Shown piece by piece: positions 25,267-33,357 of a DNA stretch of 33,912 nt. The DNA is from Actinomycetes bacterium (lineage in GTDB: Bacteria; Actinomycetota; Acidimicrobiia; Acidimicrobiales; RAAP-2). Each line of letters opens with the position of its first letter. Position 1 is the first letter of the stretch. The stretch lies in assembly GCA_021820665.1 (NCBI GenBank), contig JAKADK010000029.1, forward strand, positions 1 to 33,912, read 5' to 3'. The translations under genes were made by a program, and so were the position numbers. The notes beneath the pieces were generated by a model. The model was not told the origin of the DNA. It saw only the letters and a program-made list of their open reading frames with translations, and searched no databases.

Positions 25267-27168
25267 ATGGTGCGCAGAGCAGGGAGACGGGGAGAGCAGG
25301 GAGACGGACTGGCCACGAGGTTGCTCCGCGCCCCGGTTCACCGGGCCCGTAGCGGTGACCGGAGCGGAGCCGGTCGGGCACGGAGAAGCGTCCGGCGTGC
25401 CGCCGCGTCGGTGACGATGGCACTGGCACTGGCACTGGTGGCGGCCCTGCTGGCGACGTCGGCGGCCACCGTCGGGGCGGCCACCGTCGGCACGACGTCC
25501 GCCTCGCCGCAGCCACCCACGCAGGACCCCTTCTACGTGTGGTCAGGCTCTCTGAGCACCGTGCCTCCGGGAACCGTCCTGAGAAGCCGCGCGGTGAGCG
25601 TCCCCTACCTGTCCTCGGTGCCTGTCACCGCAACGCAGCTTCTCTACCGCACGACCAACGAGCTCGGCCAGCCTGCGGTGACGGTGACGACGGTCCTGCA
25701 GCCCGTCGGTGCGTCCCCGACGAAGCTCGTGTCGTGGCAGATGTTCTATGACGCCCTCGGCGCGCAGTGTGACCCCTCCTACGAGATGCAAGGCGGCGGC
25801 GGTATCGGAGGCGCGCAGGAGGAAGAGCAGCTCATGACGCCCTACTTGGACGCCGGGGACACGGTGACGGTCCCTGACTACGAGGGCGAGAACCTGGCAT
25901 GGCTCGCCGGCCAGCAGTCCGGCTACCAGACGCTCGACGGCATCCGTGCCACGGAGCAGTGGCTCCACATGGCGCCGGCGACGACTCCGGTCGCGCTCAT
26001 CGGGTACTCGGGAGGATCGGTCGCCACCCAATGGGCGGCGGAGATGGCTCCCGCCTACGCTCCCGAGCTGCACATTGTCGGATCGGCCGCTGGCGGCGTC
26101 CCGGTCGACCCGGCTCACAACCTGACCTACCTCGAGGGGGGAAACGACCCCAGCAGCTCCAGCTGGGATGGGGTCATCCCGGCGGTGCTCGTCGGCACGG
26201 CGGAGCGGGGCTTCGGGGTCGACTTGACCCCGTACCTGTCGGCCTACGGTCAAGAGGTGGCCAACCAGGTGAGCGACGAGTGCATCAACAGCTTCGCCGG
26301 CGACTATCCGGGGCTGACGATGGCGCAGCTCCTGAAACCGCAGTACCAGGACTTCCTGAGCGTGCCGATCTTCGCCAGCGTTGTCAACGAGCTGACCATG
26401 GGCACCGACGGCACTCCCACGAGCCCGATGTTCCTGGCCGTCGGCAATGCCGATGGCACCGGCGACGGCGTGATGGTGGCCGGCGACGTCGAAGCGCTCG
26501 CCCATCTGTACTGCGAGCGGGGCGTGCCGGTGCAGTTCGACGAGTACAACGGCCTCTCCCATGTTCTGGCAGCCGTCCCGTTCGAGGCCACGGCGCTCTC
26601 GTTGATCACCGCCTGGCTGGCCGGTGCTCCCACCCCGGACAACTGCACCACCATCGGAACGGGCAACTCGCTGGCGCCTCTGGCGGCGGGGACCGCCCCG
26701 CCCGCGTCACCGGCCGGGGCCGCCTCCTCCGCTACGGCAACGTCGGTGGAGCCGGCGGGGACAACCAGTGCCGTCGACGGTGCCGTCACCGTGACCGGCG
26801 ACGGCGTAGGCGCCTTCACCGTGGCCACGTACCCGACGGACGTCGACCCCGAGCTGCCCGTTCCCGGCGGCTCGACCGGGCAGTACTTCGACGTGCGCAC
26901 TGCCGTCGGGAGCACCTTCTCGTCGTTGACCGTGGACGCCTGCTCCGCCGGTACCGGCACGTCCCTCGACTGGTGGAACCCCGCCGCAGACAGCGGGACG
27001 GGCGCGTGGCAACCGGTGAGCACCGCCGACGCCGCCGGCGCTCGATGCACCGACGCCACAGTGACCAACGGATCGAGCCCCTCCCTCTCGCAGCCGGCAG
27101 GGACCGTCTTCGCGGTGGTGGTCGCCGCACCACCAGGGCAGCAGCCACCACCATCACCAGGGCAGTAG
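25267..27168 (+). CDS. Secreted lipase (LIP family, alpha/beta hydrolase) with extra C-terminal domain
   Basis: The product looks exported. An Arg-rich N-terminal stretch of about 50 residues is followed by a hydrophobic signal segment (MALALALVAALLATSAATVGA, 51-72 or so). The body is a secretory lipase-like hydrolase: DPFYVWSGSLSTVPPGTVLRSR, PDYEGENLAWLAGQQSGYQTLDGIRA, the nucleophile S248 in IGYSGGSVATQWA, an Asp candidate in AVGNADGTGDGVM and a His candidate in GLSHVLAAVPFEA. These proteins split triacylglycerols or other esters. A Pro/Ala/Thr linker leads to a C-terminal ~120-residue domain (TVTGDGVGAFTVATYP, then DWWNPAADSGTGAWQPVS) of unknown role, perhaps surface binding. ATG 25267 has GGAGGGG 7 bases upstream; an earlier GTG at 25234 is less likely. 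It is divergent from xerC. Confidence 0.85.
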   Translation: MVRRAGRRGEQGDGLATRLLRAPVHRARSGDRSGAGRARRSVRRAAASVTMALALALVAALLATSAATVGAATVGTTSASPQPPTQDPFYVWSGSLSTVPPGTVLRSRAVSVPYLSSVPVTATQLLYRTTNELGQPAVTVTTVLQPVGASPTKLVSWQMFYDALGAQCDPSYEMQGGGGIGGAQEEEQLMTPYLDAGDTVTVPDYEGENLAWLAGQQSGYQTLDGIRATEQWLHMAPATTPVALIGYSGGSVATQWAAEMAPAYAPELHIVGSAAGGVPVDPAHNLTYLEGGNDPSSSSWDGVIPAVLVGTAERGFGVDLTPYLSAYGQEVANQVSDECINSFAGDYPGLTMAQLLKPQYQDFLSVPIFASVVNELTMGTDGTPTSPMFLAVGNADGTGDGVMVAGDVEALAHLYCERGVPVQFDEYNGLSHVLAAVPFEATALSLITAWLAGAPTPDNCTTIGTGNSLAPLAAGTAPPASPAGAASSATATSVEPAGTTSAVDGAVTVTGDGVGAFTVATYPTDVDPELPVPGGSTGQYFDVRTAVGSTFSSLTVDACSAGTGTSLDWWNPAADSGTGAWQPVSTADAAGARCTDATVTNGSSPSLSQPAGTVFAVVVAAPPGQQPPPSPGQ

Positions 27169-27275
27169 CCACCACCATCGGCGCACCGGTAGCCATGGAC
27201 CCCTCCCGCCGCTCGCCCCGGACGCCAGCCGGCGCGATGATCGTGGCGATGCATCCCACCCCCTCCCCCCCGGTG

Positions 27276-27294
27276 CACCGGGGAGCTCCCGGTG
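27276..27294. repeat. Inverted repeat just ahead of the response-regulator start
   Basis: CACCGGG-GAGCT-CCCGGTG ends 10 bases before the ATG at 27305 and contains the only purine-rich stretch (GGGGAG) near that start. It could be a weak terminator after the lipase gene, an operator, or a structure affecting translation. No T-tract follows. Confidence 0.5.
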
Positions 27295-27304
27295 CCCGCC
27301 CGTC

Positions 27305-27982
27305 ATGAGCCGCGTCCTGGTGATCGAGGACGACGAACGGATCCGGACCTCGATGCGCCTCGCCCTGGAAGACGAGGGCTACCTCGTCGACGACGCTGGC
27401 AGCGGCGAGGAAGGTGTGACGAGGTTCACCGATCGGCGGCCGGACCTCGTCCTCATCGACATCATGCTGCCGGGCATGGACGGCTTCGAGACCTGCCGGT
27501 CGCTACGGCGGCTGAGCACCGTCCCCGTCATCATGGTGACGGCCCGATCCGACACCCACGACGTGGTCGCCGGGCTCGAGGCCGGGGCCGACGACTACGT
27601 GACCAAGCCCTTCGTCGCCAAGGAGCTGGCGGCACGGATCCGGGCCCTGCTCCGCCGGTCCCGCACCGACGACGCCACGTCCCCGGTGCTCACCTTCGGC
27701 GACGTCGAGATCGTGCCCGAGGCCGGCTCGGTGCGACGAGGTGGCGAGGAGGTCCACTGCACCCGCACCGAGTTCCACCTCCTTCGGGAGCTCGCCGCCA
27801 ACGCCGGTAAGGTGCTCACCCGCGAACAGTTGCTGGAGCGGGTCTGGGGATACGACTACTTCGGCGATGGCCGGCTCGTCGACGTCCATGTCCGCCGGCT
27901 CCGCACGAAGGTCGAGGCGGACCCGGCCAACCCTCGCCACATCCTCACCGTGCGGGGCATGGGCTACAAGCTCGCAGATTGA
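27305..27982 (+). CDS. mtrA: Response regulator, OmpR/PhoB family (MtrA-like)
   Basis: A DNA-binding response regulator of 225 residues. The receiver domain shows acidic residues D9/D10 in VIEDDERI, phosphoacceptor D52 in LVLIDIMLPGMDGFE, T79 in IMVTARSD and K101 in VTKPFVAKEL. The C-terminal winged helix shows VHCTRTEFHLLRELAANAGKVLTREQLLERVWGYDY and VDVHVRRLRTKVE...VRGMGYKL. The following sensor kinase and GerMN lipoprotein give the mtrA-mtrB-lpqB order of actinobacteria, where the system controls cell wall and division genes. The symbol rests on that synteny plus similarity; PrrA-like is an alternative. No clear ribosome binding site precedes ATG 27305. Confidence 0.9.
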   Translation: MSRVLVIEDDERIRTSMRLALEDEGYLVDDAGSGEEGVTRFTDRRPDLVLIDIMLPGMDGFETCRSLRRLSTVPVIMVTARSDTHDVVAGLEAGADDYVTKPFVAKELAARIRALLRRSRTDDATSPVLTFGDVEIVPEAGSVRRGGEEVHCTRTEFHLLRELAANAGKVLTREQLLERVWGYDYFGDGRLVDVHVRRLRTKVEADPANPRHILTVRGMGYKLAD

Positions 27983-28031
27983 CGACTCCCACCACTGACG
28001 CCGCGGCCTTCGCGCCACCCGCCCCGTTCCG

Positions 28032-29630
28032 GTGAACGCGGGAACCGGGCCGGAGACTGGTGCCCCAGTGGCAGGCCCTGCTCCCAGGGAGAGACCCGGC
28101 CGCCTCGCGACCCGGTTGGCGCGCCGGAGGCACCTGGGGTCGCGCCTCGGCCTCCGCTCCAGGGTGACGGCAACCTTCGCCATCGGAGCGTTCGCGCTCT
28201 CGACGCTCATGGCCGGAGCCACGTACCTGACGGCCCGCCAGACCTTCCTGAACGAGCGCCGGTCCGCCGCCGAGCGCCAGGCCTTCGTCAACGCCTCCCT
28301 GGTCCGCAACGCGCTCCGTGTGCCGGGAACCCAGGTGAGCCAGTTGCTCACGTCGGTCGATACCATCCCGGGGTCGCGCTCCGTGCTCTACGACCGGGGA
28401 GCGTGGTACGCCACGTCGATCTCGGTCGGCCAGGACGCCATCCCCCGGGCCGAGCGGTCGCTTGGCCTCTCGGGCGTACCTGCCATCCAGATCTTCACGC
28501 TTGACCAGACGCCCGAGTTGGTCGTCGACGTCCCGCTCCCCGCCGTTCGTGCCGTGTACTTCGAGGTCCTCTCGCTCGCCGAGCTGGAGAGCACCCTGCG
28601 CACCCTGGCGATCACCCTGGCCGGCGCGGCGCTCGTCACGACGGTCGCCGGCGCCCTCCTCGGGCGATGGGCGAGCGGGCGAGCGCTCCGGCCGCTCGCC
28701 GGCATCTCCGAGGCCGCCGTGGCCATCGCCGGCGGCCAGCTCCAGACCCGGGTCGACGGGGGCGACGACGCCGACCTGCAGGCCCTCGCCGCCTCGTTCA
28801 ACCGCATGGCGGCGCACCTCCAGGCCCGCATCGAGCGCGAGGCCCGGTTCACCTCCGACGTCAGCCACGAACTGCGCTCGCCGCTGACGACGCTCTCGGC
28901 GTCGGTGGGAGTCATCGAGGCCCATCGACACCGGCTACCCGAACCGGCAGACCGGGCGCTGACGCTTCTCGACGGCGATCTGCGAAGGTTCAGGCGCATG
29001 GTGGACGACCTCCTCGAGATCTCGCGTTTCGACGCCGGCTCGGCCGAGCTGTCGCTGGACGAGGTGGACCCCGGAGAGCTCGTCCGACGGTCCGTCGGGT
29101 CGACCATGCCCATCGACGACGACGGGCGGCGCCTGGAGCCCGAGTTCCCGGTGGTGGTGGGCAACGACGTGCACGGCCTCCGGATCCGCGTGGACAAACG
29201 GCGAATCGAGCGGGTCGTCGCCAACCTGGTCGACAACGCCACCGCGTACGGCAACGGGGTCGCCCGTGTCACCGTCGGGGCGGCGGCGACTCGCCGCGGG
29301 GCCGGAGAGCCGGTCCAGGAGCCCCAGCCCGGACCCGGCAGGGGTGGGCAGGCCGTAGCCATCCGGATCGGTGTCGAGGACCATGGTGACGGCATTCCTC
29401 CCGATGAGCGCGAGCGCCTCTTCGAGCGGTTCTACCGCGGTCGTCACTCGGGACGGAGAGGGAGCGGGCAGGGCACCGGGCTCGGCCTGTCACTCGTCGC
29501 CGAGCACGTCCGACTGCACGGGGGCGAGGTGTGGGTCGAAGACGGCCCCGGGGGCGGCGCCCGCTTCGTCGTGGAGCTCCCGCTCTCTCCCGAGCCCCCG
29601 ACGCGAAGAGAGCCGGAGGGTCCGACGTGA
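28032..29630 (+). CDS. mtrB: Sensor histidine kinase (MtrB-like)
   Basis: A 532-residue membrane kinase. TM1 is about 44-66 (RVTATFAIGAFALSTLMAG), an extracellular sensor of ~120 residues follows, and TM2 is about 190-212 (LAITLAGAALVTTVAGALLG). The HAMP domain follows (to ~264), with phosphoacceptor H279 in FTSDVSHELRSPLTTL. The ATPase domain has N-box VVANLVDNATAYGNG, G1 VEDHGDGIPPDE, F-box LFERFYRG and G2 GTGLGLSLVAEHVRLHGG. An insert rich in Gly/Pro/Gln (GAGEPVQEPQPGPGRGG) lies between N and G1 boxes. GTG 28032 starts 49 bases after mtrA; its ribosome binding site is weak, and the first ~40 residues are Pro/Arg-rich, so a later start is possible. The stop overlaps the lipoprotein gene. 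Confidence 0.92.
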   Translation: MNAGTGPETGAPVAGPAPRERPGRLATRLARRRHLGSRLGLRSRVTATFAIGAFALSTLMAGATYLTARQTFLNERRSAAERQAFVNASLVRNALRVPGTQVSQLLTSVDTIPGSRSVLYDRGAWYATSISVGQDAIPRAERSLGLSGVPAIQIFTLDQTPELVVDVPLPAVRAVYFEVLSLAELESTLRTLAITLAGAALVTTVAGALLGRWASGRALRPLAGISEAAVAIAGGQLQTRVDGGDDADLQALAASFNRMAAHLQARIEREARFTSDVSHELRSPLTTLSASVGVIEAHRHRLPEPADRALTLLDGDLRRFRRMVDDLLEISRFDAGSAELSLDEVDPGELVRRSVGSTMPIDDDGRRLEPEFPVVVGNDVHGLRIRVDKRRIERVVANLVDNATAYGNGVARVTVGAAATRRGAGEPVQEPQPGPGRGGQAVAIRIGVEDHGDGIPPDERERLFERFYRGRHSGRRGSGQGTGLGLSLVAEHVRLHGGEVWVEDGPGGGARFVVELPLSPEPPTRREPEGPT

Positions 29631-30283
29631 AGCGCCGGTTCCGGGCGGGCAGAAGAGGGATCCGATCGGCCGTCCTGCGTACCGCCGCCCTCGTCCTGGC
29701 GTCGACCTGCCTGGCCGCGTGCGGGATCGCCGACACTGCGCCGGCACCGATCTCGCGCCGGTCGGTCCCGTTCCAGCTCCTGGACCCGACACCCCCGACC
29801 ACCACGACCACCGTGCCTCCGGCCGTCGCCGTCCCCGAGGTGATCTATCTGGTCGGCCCGAACCAGCTCCTCGTCCCGGAGCGCCGCGACCTCCCGCTCC
29901 CCGCCAGCTATGACCAGATCCTCGCCGCGCTCTTCGACGGCCCGACCGCCGCCGAGGCGGCCGTCGGCATCCAGAGCTTCGTGACCGGGAGCATCTCCGG
30001 GGACACCGTCACCGTCGCCGGAGGGATCGCGACCGTCGACTTCCGCACCGACCCGATCCAGGTGGTCGGGCAGGACCAGATCCTGGCGATCGCGCAGATC
30101 GTCTACACCCTGACGGCGCAGCCCGGTATCAGCGGTGTCCTCTTCCAGATCGCCGGTCAGGCAACGCAGGTCCCGACGGCCGCCGGCGTGCAGATCTCCG
30201 GCCCGGTGACCCGCGCTACCTATGCCGCCGACGCCGCGCCCGGCGCCACCGGGTCGTCGGCAGCCCCGTCGGCCACTGGTTGA
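29627..30283 (+). CDS. GerMN-domain lipoprotein (short LpqB-like)
   Basis: A 218-residue predicted lipoprotein. Basic start VKRRFRAGRRG, hydrophobic stretch TAALVLASTCLA and lipobox LAAC put the lipidated cysteine at residue 32. A Pro/Thr linker (PTPPTTTTTVPP) leads to a GerMN domain: PEVIYLVGPNQLLVPERRDLPLP, YDQILAALFDGPTAAEAAVGIQSFV, then VTVAGGIATVDFRTDP and ILAIAQIVYTLTAQPGISGVLFQIAG. GTG 29627 overlaps the kinase stop (GTGA). In mycobacteria LpqB follows MtrB and modulates it, but LpqB is about 580 residues with a beta-propeller after GerMN; that part is absent here. The name LpqB would therefore overstate it. It probably acts outside the membrane with the upstream kinase (inference from position). 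Confidence 0.85.
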   Translation: MKRRFRAGRRGIRSAVLRTAALVLASTCLAACGIADTAPAPISRRSVPFQLLDPTPPTTTTTVPPAVAVPEVIYLVGPNQLLVPERRDLPLPASYDQILAALFDGPTAAEAAVGIQSFVTGSISGDTVTVAGGIATVDFRTDPIQVVGQDQILAIAQIVYTLTAQPGISGVLFQIAGQATQVPTAAGVQISGPVTRATYAADAAPGATGSSAAPSATG

Positions 30284-30314
30284 CGCCGACAGGTGACGCA
30301 GCCGGCAACGCCCG

Positions 30315-30704
30315 CTACGGCGTCGCCCAGGGTATCCGCGGTGCGGCCGACCACAGATGCTCCAGGTCGTAGAACGCGCGGGCCTCGTCGAGGAAGACGT
30401 GGACGAGGAAGTCGCCGTAGTCCATCACCACCCAGCGAGCGTCGTCCAGCCCCTCGACCCGGGCCGGCGGTCCCCCGCCCGCCTCCTTCAGCCGCTGCTC
30501 CACCTCCTCGGCGATGGTGCGGACGTGACGGGCGTTCCCGGCACTGGTGATCACGAAGGCATCGGTGATCCCGAGGATCTCGTCCATCGCCAGCACGACG
30601 GTGTCGGCCCCCAGCTTGCCGTCGGCTACCCTCGCCGCCAGCAGGCTCCGCTCGGGGACCACGTGGACCGGTCGGGGCGTCACCCCGGGAGCCATCGGCG
30701 TCAC
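30315..30704 (-). CDS. rsfS: Ribosomal silencing factor RsfS (Iojap/YbeB)
   Basis: Binds ribosomal protein L14 and blocks subunit joining when nutrients are low. The 129-residue product shows the RsfS/DUF143 pattern: ADTVVLAMDEILGITDAFVITSAGNARHVRTIAEEVE, then WVVMDYGDFLVHVFLDEARAFYDLEHLWSAAPRI. GTG 30704 has GGGAGG about 7 bases upstream. An N-terminal ~18 residues (TPMAPGVTPRPVHVVPE) precede the domain. It lies downstream of nadD with one small gene between, the usual nadD-rsfS neighbourhood. It converges on the lipoprotein gene with 31 bases between stops. Confidence 0.95.
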   Translation of the reverse strand: MTPMAPGVTPRPVHVVPERSLLAARVADGKLGADTVVLAMDEILGITDAFVITSAGNARHVRTIAEEVEQRLKEAGGGPPARVEGLDDARWVVMDYGDFLVHVFLDEARAFYDLEHLWSAAPRIPWATP

Positions 30705-30771
30705 GACCTACCTCCCTCTGGTGCCTTCACACCGTCGCCCTCCTCTGGCGCCTTCCTCTGGCGCGAGACGC

Positions 30772-31020
30772 TCACCGCCCGGATCTTTCCACGATCCGGT
30801 GGACCGCCGGCACCGTCCCTCCCGCCGGACCCGGACGAACAGGGCGGGCTCGCGCCATCTGGACCAGCGCGATGGCGACCACCAGCGCGGCGGCGACCAC
30901 CAGGACGCTCCAGACGACCAGCCGGCGTTGTGCCCGCCTCGCCGCGCGGCGATCCCGCCGCGAGGGACAGGATCCCGGCGTCGCCGGCGCCATTCGACCC
31001 GACGCCACGCTCGCGATCAT
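30772..31020 (-). CDS. Small single-pass membrane protein, function unknown
   Basis: The ATG at 31020 overlaps the nadD stop (ATGA) and opens 82 codons. The protein has a basic, Arg-rich N-terminal half (RRDRRAARRAQRR), one hydrophobic segment (LVVWSVLVVAAALVVAIALVQ, split by family rules only as LVVWSVLVVAAALVV plus AIALVQ), and a short Arg/Pro-rich tail. GGGAGG abuts the ATG, so the GTG or second ATG 4-9 codons later may be the real start. I do not recognise a family. In many actinobacteria a LytR-CpsA-Psr gene occupies the place between nadD and rsfS; this protein is much too short to be one, but may be a membrane-anchor remnant or a lineage-specific small gene. Confidence 0.6.
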   Translation of the reverse strand: MIASVASGRMAPATPGSCPSRRDRRAARRAQRRLVVWSVLVVAAALVVAIALVQMARARPVRPGPAGGTVPAVHRIVERSGR

Positions 31021-31694
31021 CCTCCCGCCACGTACAGGCCCGACCGTTCGATACAGCGGATCACCGCCGCCGGGACCAGGCCGACGAGCGGCTCCCGGTT
31101 CGCCACGCGCCGCCTGAGATCGGTGCTCGAGACATCGAACGGCTCCACGGGCACCGGCACGAACCGCCAACCCTCCGGCGGCGTCCGGGCACCGGCACCC
31201 GGACGCTCCACGACGGCCACCACGACAGCGTCACGAAGCGCCTCGGCGTCGTGCCACGTGGGCAGCTCCGGCACGATGTCCGCTCCCACGACGAGCACCA
31301 GCTCGGCGAGGGCATCCGCGGCGTGCAGCTCCCTTACGGTATCGATCGTGTACGAGGGACCGCCTCGATCGATCTCCAGCCGGCTCGGTTCCAGGCCCGG
31401 GAACTCCCGGGCTGCCGCCACCACCATCGCGTACCGGTCCTCCGCCGGGCTCACGGGCCGTCCGGAGTCCTTCTGCCAGGGATCGTTGGCCACCACGAGC
31501 AGCATCCGGTCCAGTCGGAGACCCCGGCGCACCGCGTCCGCCGCCCGGAGGTGACCCAGGTGGACGGGATCGAAGGTACCGCCAAAGATGCCGATCCGGA
31601 CCGGACCGGTCACGGGCGCCGGCCGGGCGGACGCAGCCTCACGAACCGAGCCGGCACGGCACCGGGCGCCGGGGTCGGTCGATCCGCCGGCCAC
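31017..31694 (-). CDS. nadD: Nicotinate-nucleotide adenylyltransferase
   Basis: Adenylates nicotinate mononucleotide to deamido-NAD in NAD synthesis. The product shows IGIFGGTFDPVHLGHLRAAD, the HxGH nucleotidyltransferase motif, VVANDPWQKDSGRPVSPAEDRYAMV, YTIDTVREL, LVVGADIVPELPTWHDAEAL, and the C-terminal DVSSTDLRRRVANREPLVGLVP with the ISSTxIR-type motif. GTG 31694 gives 225 residues and has GGGAGGGG at 6-base spacing, so I keep it although ~28 residues precede the conserved start; GTG 31613 would give 198 residues without a binding site. A TATGAT box at 31738-31733 is a good -10 candidate. Confidence 0.95.
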   Translation of the reverse strand: MAGGSTDPGARCRAGSVREAASARPAPVTGPVRIGIFGGTFDPVHLGHLRAADAVRRGLRLDRMLLVVANDPWQKDSGRPVSPAEDRYAMVVAAAREFPGLEPSRLEIDRGGPSYTIDTVRELHAADALAELVLVVGADIVPELPTWHDAEALRDAVVVAVVERPGAGARTPPEGWRFVPVPVEPFDVSSTDLRRRVANREPLVGLVPAAVIRCIERSGLYVAGG

Positions 31695-31732
31695 CGCCGT
31701 CCCCTCCCGGCACCTCCGTGCACCATGTGCCG

Positions 31733-31738
31733 ATCATA
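31733..31738 (-). promoter_or_regulatory. Candidate -10 box of nadD
   Basis: TATGAT on the minus strand, about 40 bases before the nadD GTG. It lies back to back with the TACGCT box of the DAHP synthase gene, 13 bases away, so the two promoters would share or compete for the same DNA. Confidence 0.4.
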
Positions 31739-31751
31739 GGTCTCCAGGCTC

Positions 31752-31757
31752 TACGCT
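31752..31757 (+). promoter_or_regulatory. Candidate -10 box of DAHP synthase gene (leaderless)
   Basis: TACGCT, 6 bases (GGGCGC), then the GTG start. There is no Shine-Dalgarno sequence. Confidence 0.4.
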
Positions 31758-31763
31758 GGGCGC

Positions 31764-33152
31764 GTGTCCGCGGAAGGCCCATCCAACCAGCCATCGTGGA
31801 GTCCCGGCTCCTGGAGGGCCAGGCCTGCCGCACAGCAACCGGTCTGGCCGGACCAACGCGCGCTGAAACGGGTGCATGCCCGGCTGGCGGCCCTCCCACC
31901 ACTCGTCTTTGCCGGCGAGGCCCGGCGGCTCACGGGGGCGCTGGCAGCGGCGGCGGAGGGCCGCGCCTTCCTCCTGCAGGCCGGCGACTGCGCTGAGTCG
32001 TTCTCCGAGTTCACCGCCGACGGGATCCGGGACAAGCTCCGGGTGATCCTGCAGATGGGCGTCGCCCTGACCTACGGCGCCGGCGTGCCCGTCGTGAAGG
32101 TGGGGCGTATCGCCGGGCAGTTCGCCAAGCCACGGTCGTCCCCGACCGAACGGGTCGGGGACGAGGAGATCGACGCCTTCCGTGGGCACATGGTGAACGA
32201 CGATCTTCCGGTGGCCCGGGCGCGCATCCCGGACCCGGAGCGCCTCGTCACCGCCTACCAGCAGTCCGTGGCCACCTTGAACCTGCTCCGGGCGTTCACG
32301 AAAGGCGGCTTCGCCGATCTGAGCCAGGTCCACGCCTGGAACCAGGAGTTCGTGGCCACGTCGACGGAAGGCCGGCGCTTCGAGGCCATCGCCGAAGGGA
32401 TCGACCGGGCGCTCCGGTTCATGGCCGCCTGCGGCATCGACCTCCACGGCGAGGAGACGCTCCACGAGGTCGACTTCTGGACCAGCCACGAGGCGCTCAT
32501 CCTCGACTACGAGGAGGCCCTCACCCGCCGGGACTCGCTGACCGGCGACTGGTACGACTGTTCGGCCCACCTCCTGTGGGTGGGCGAGCGCACCCGCCAG
32601 GTGGACGGGGCCCACTGCGAGTTCCTCTCCGGGATCCACAACCCCGTGGCATCCAAGATCGGCCCGTCCACGACGCCGGACGAGGTCGTCCGCCTGGCCG
32701 AACGCCTCAACCCCGACCGGCGTCCGGGCCGCCTCACGCTCATCACCCGCTTCGGCGCGGACCGGATCGCCTCCGGCCTGCCGCCGCTCCTCCGGGCCAT
32801 CCGTGACGAAGGGCACCCGGTCGTCTGGGCATGCGACCCGATGCACGGGAACACGTTCACCACCGAGGACGGACGAAAGACCCGACGGTTCGACGACATC
32901 CTCTCCGAGATCAAGGGCTTCTTCGCCGCCCACCGCGAGGTGGGCACGTGGCCAGGAGGCGTCCACGTGGAGCTGACCGGGGACGACGTCACCGAATGCC
33001 TCGGGGGCGTCGAGGACATCGTCGAGGGCCAGCTTCACCAGCGCTACACCACCGCCTGCGATCCACGGCTCAACGCCCGGCAGTCGCTCGACCTCGCGTT
33101 CCGGGTGGCAGAGCTGCTCTCCGACGGGACCATGCCACCCAACGTGGGGTGA
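31764..33152 (+). CDS. aroG: 3-deoxy-7-phosphoheptulonate synthase, class II
   Basis: First step of the shikimate pathway: joins PEP and erythrose 4-phosphate to DAHP. The 462-residue protein is of the plant/mycobacterial class II type. The metal-binding Cys76 lies in [85 protein letters not shown] and [20 protein letters not shown] are all characteristic; His and Glu/Asp ligands fall in the last three. GTG 31764 directly follows a -10-like box, so the mRNA may be leaderless. Divergent from nadD with 69 bases between starts. No regulatory partner such as chorismate mutase is nearby. Confidence 0.96.
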   Translation: MSAEGPSNQPSWSPGSWRARPAAQQPVWPDQRALKRVHARLAALPPLVFAGEARRLTGALAAAAEGRAFLLQAGDCAESFSEFTADGIRDKLRVILQMGVALTYGAGVPVVKVGRIAGQFAKPRSSPTERVGDEEIDAFRGHMVNDDLPVARARIPDPERLVTAYQQSVATLNLLRAFTKGGFADLSQVHAWNQEFVATSTEGRRFEAIAEGIDRALRFMAACGIDLHGEETLHEVDFWTSHEALILDYEEALTRRDSLTGDWYDCSAHLLWVGERTRQVDGAHCEFLSGIHNPVASKIGPSTTPDEVVRLAERLNPDRRPGRLTLITRFGADRIASGLPPLLRAIRDEGHPVVWACDPMHGNTFTTEDGRKTRRFDDILSEIKGFFAAHREVGTWPGGVHVELTGDDVTECLGGVEDIVEGQLHQRYTTACDPRLNARQSLDLAFRVAELLSDGTMPPNVG

Positions 33153-33163
33153 CGACGCCACAC

Positions 33164-33185
33164 TCCGTGATTTGAGCATCACGGA
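33164..33185. terminator. Hairpin after the DAHP synthase gene
   Basis: TCCGTGAT-TTGAGC-ATCACGGA is a perfect 8-bp inverted repeat with a 6-base loop, 12 bases after the stop at 33152. There is no T-tract, so it may be a weak terminator, an RNA-end protector or an operator for the following gene. Confidence 0.5.
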
Positions 33186-33357
33186 CGGGATTCATGTGGT
33201 CCGACCTGGATCCTTGACCCCGAGTTGGCGACCGGTCAGACTGACAGCGTCCAGGTTCGACCGTGAGGTGGCTAGGCCCGCCCGAGGTGTCGGACGAGGT
33301 ACCGAGACCAGGGTGCCGGCGACCAGACCGGACGCCGTCCCCGGAAGCCACCCCGTG

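Noticed and set aside
33186-33357. Riboswitch ahead of the secreted repeat protein
   Set aside because: I could not match it to a known class such as the c-di-AMP riboswitch; only loose inverted repeats are present.
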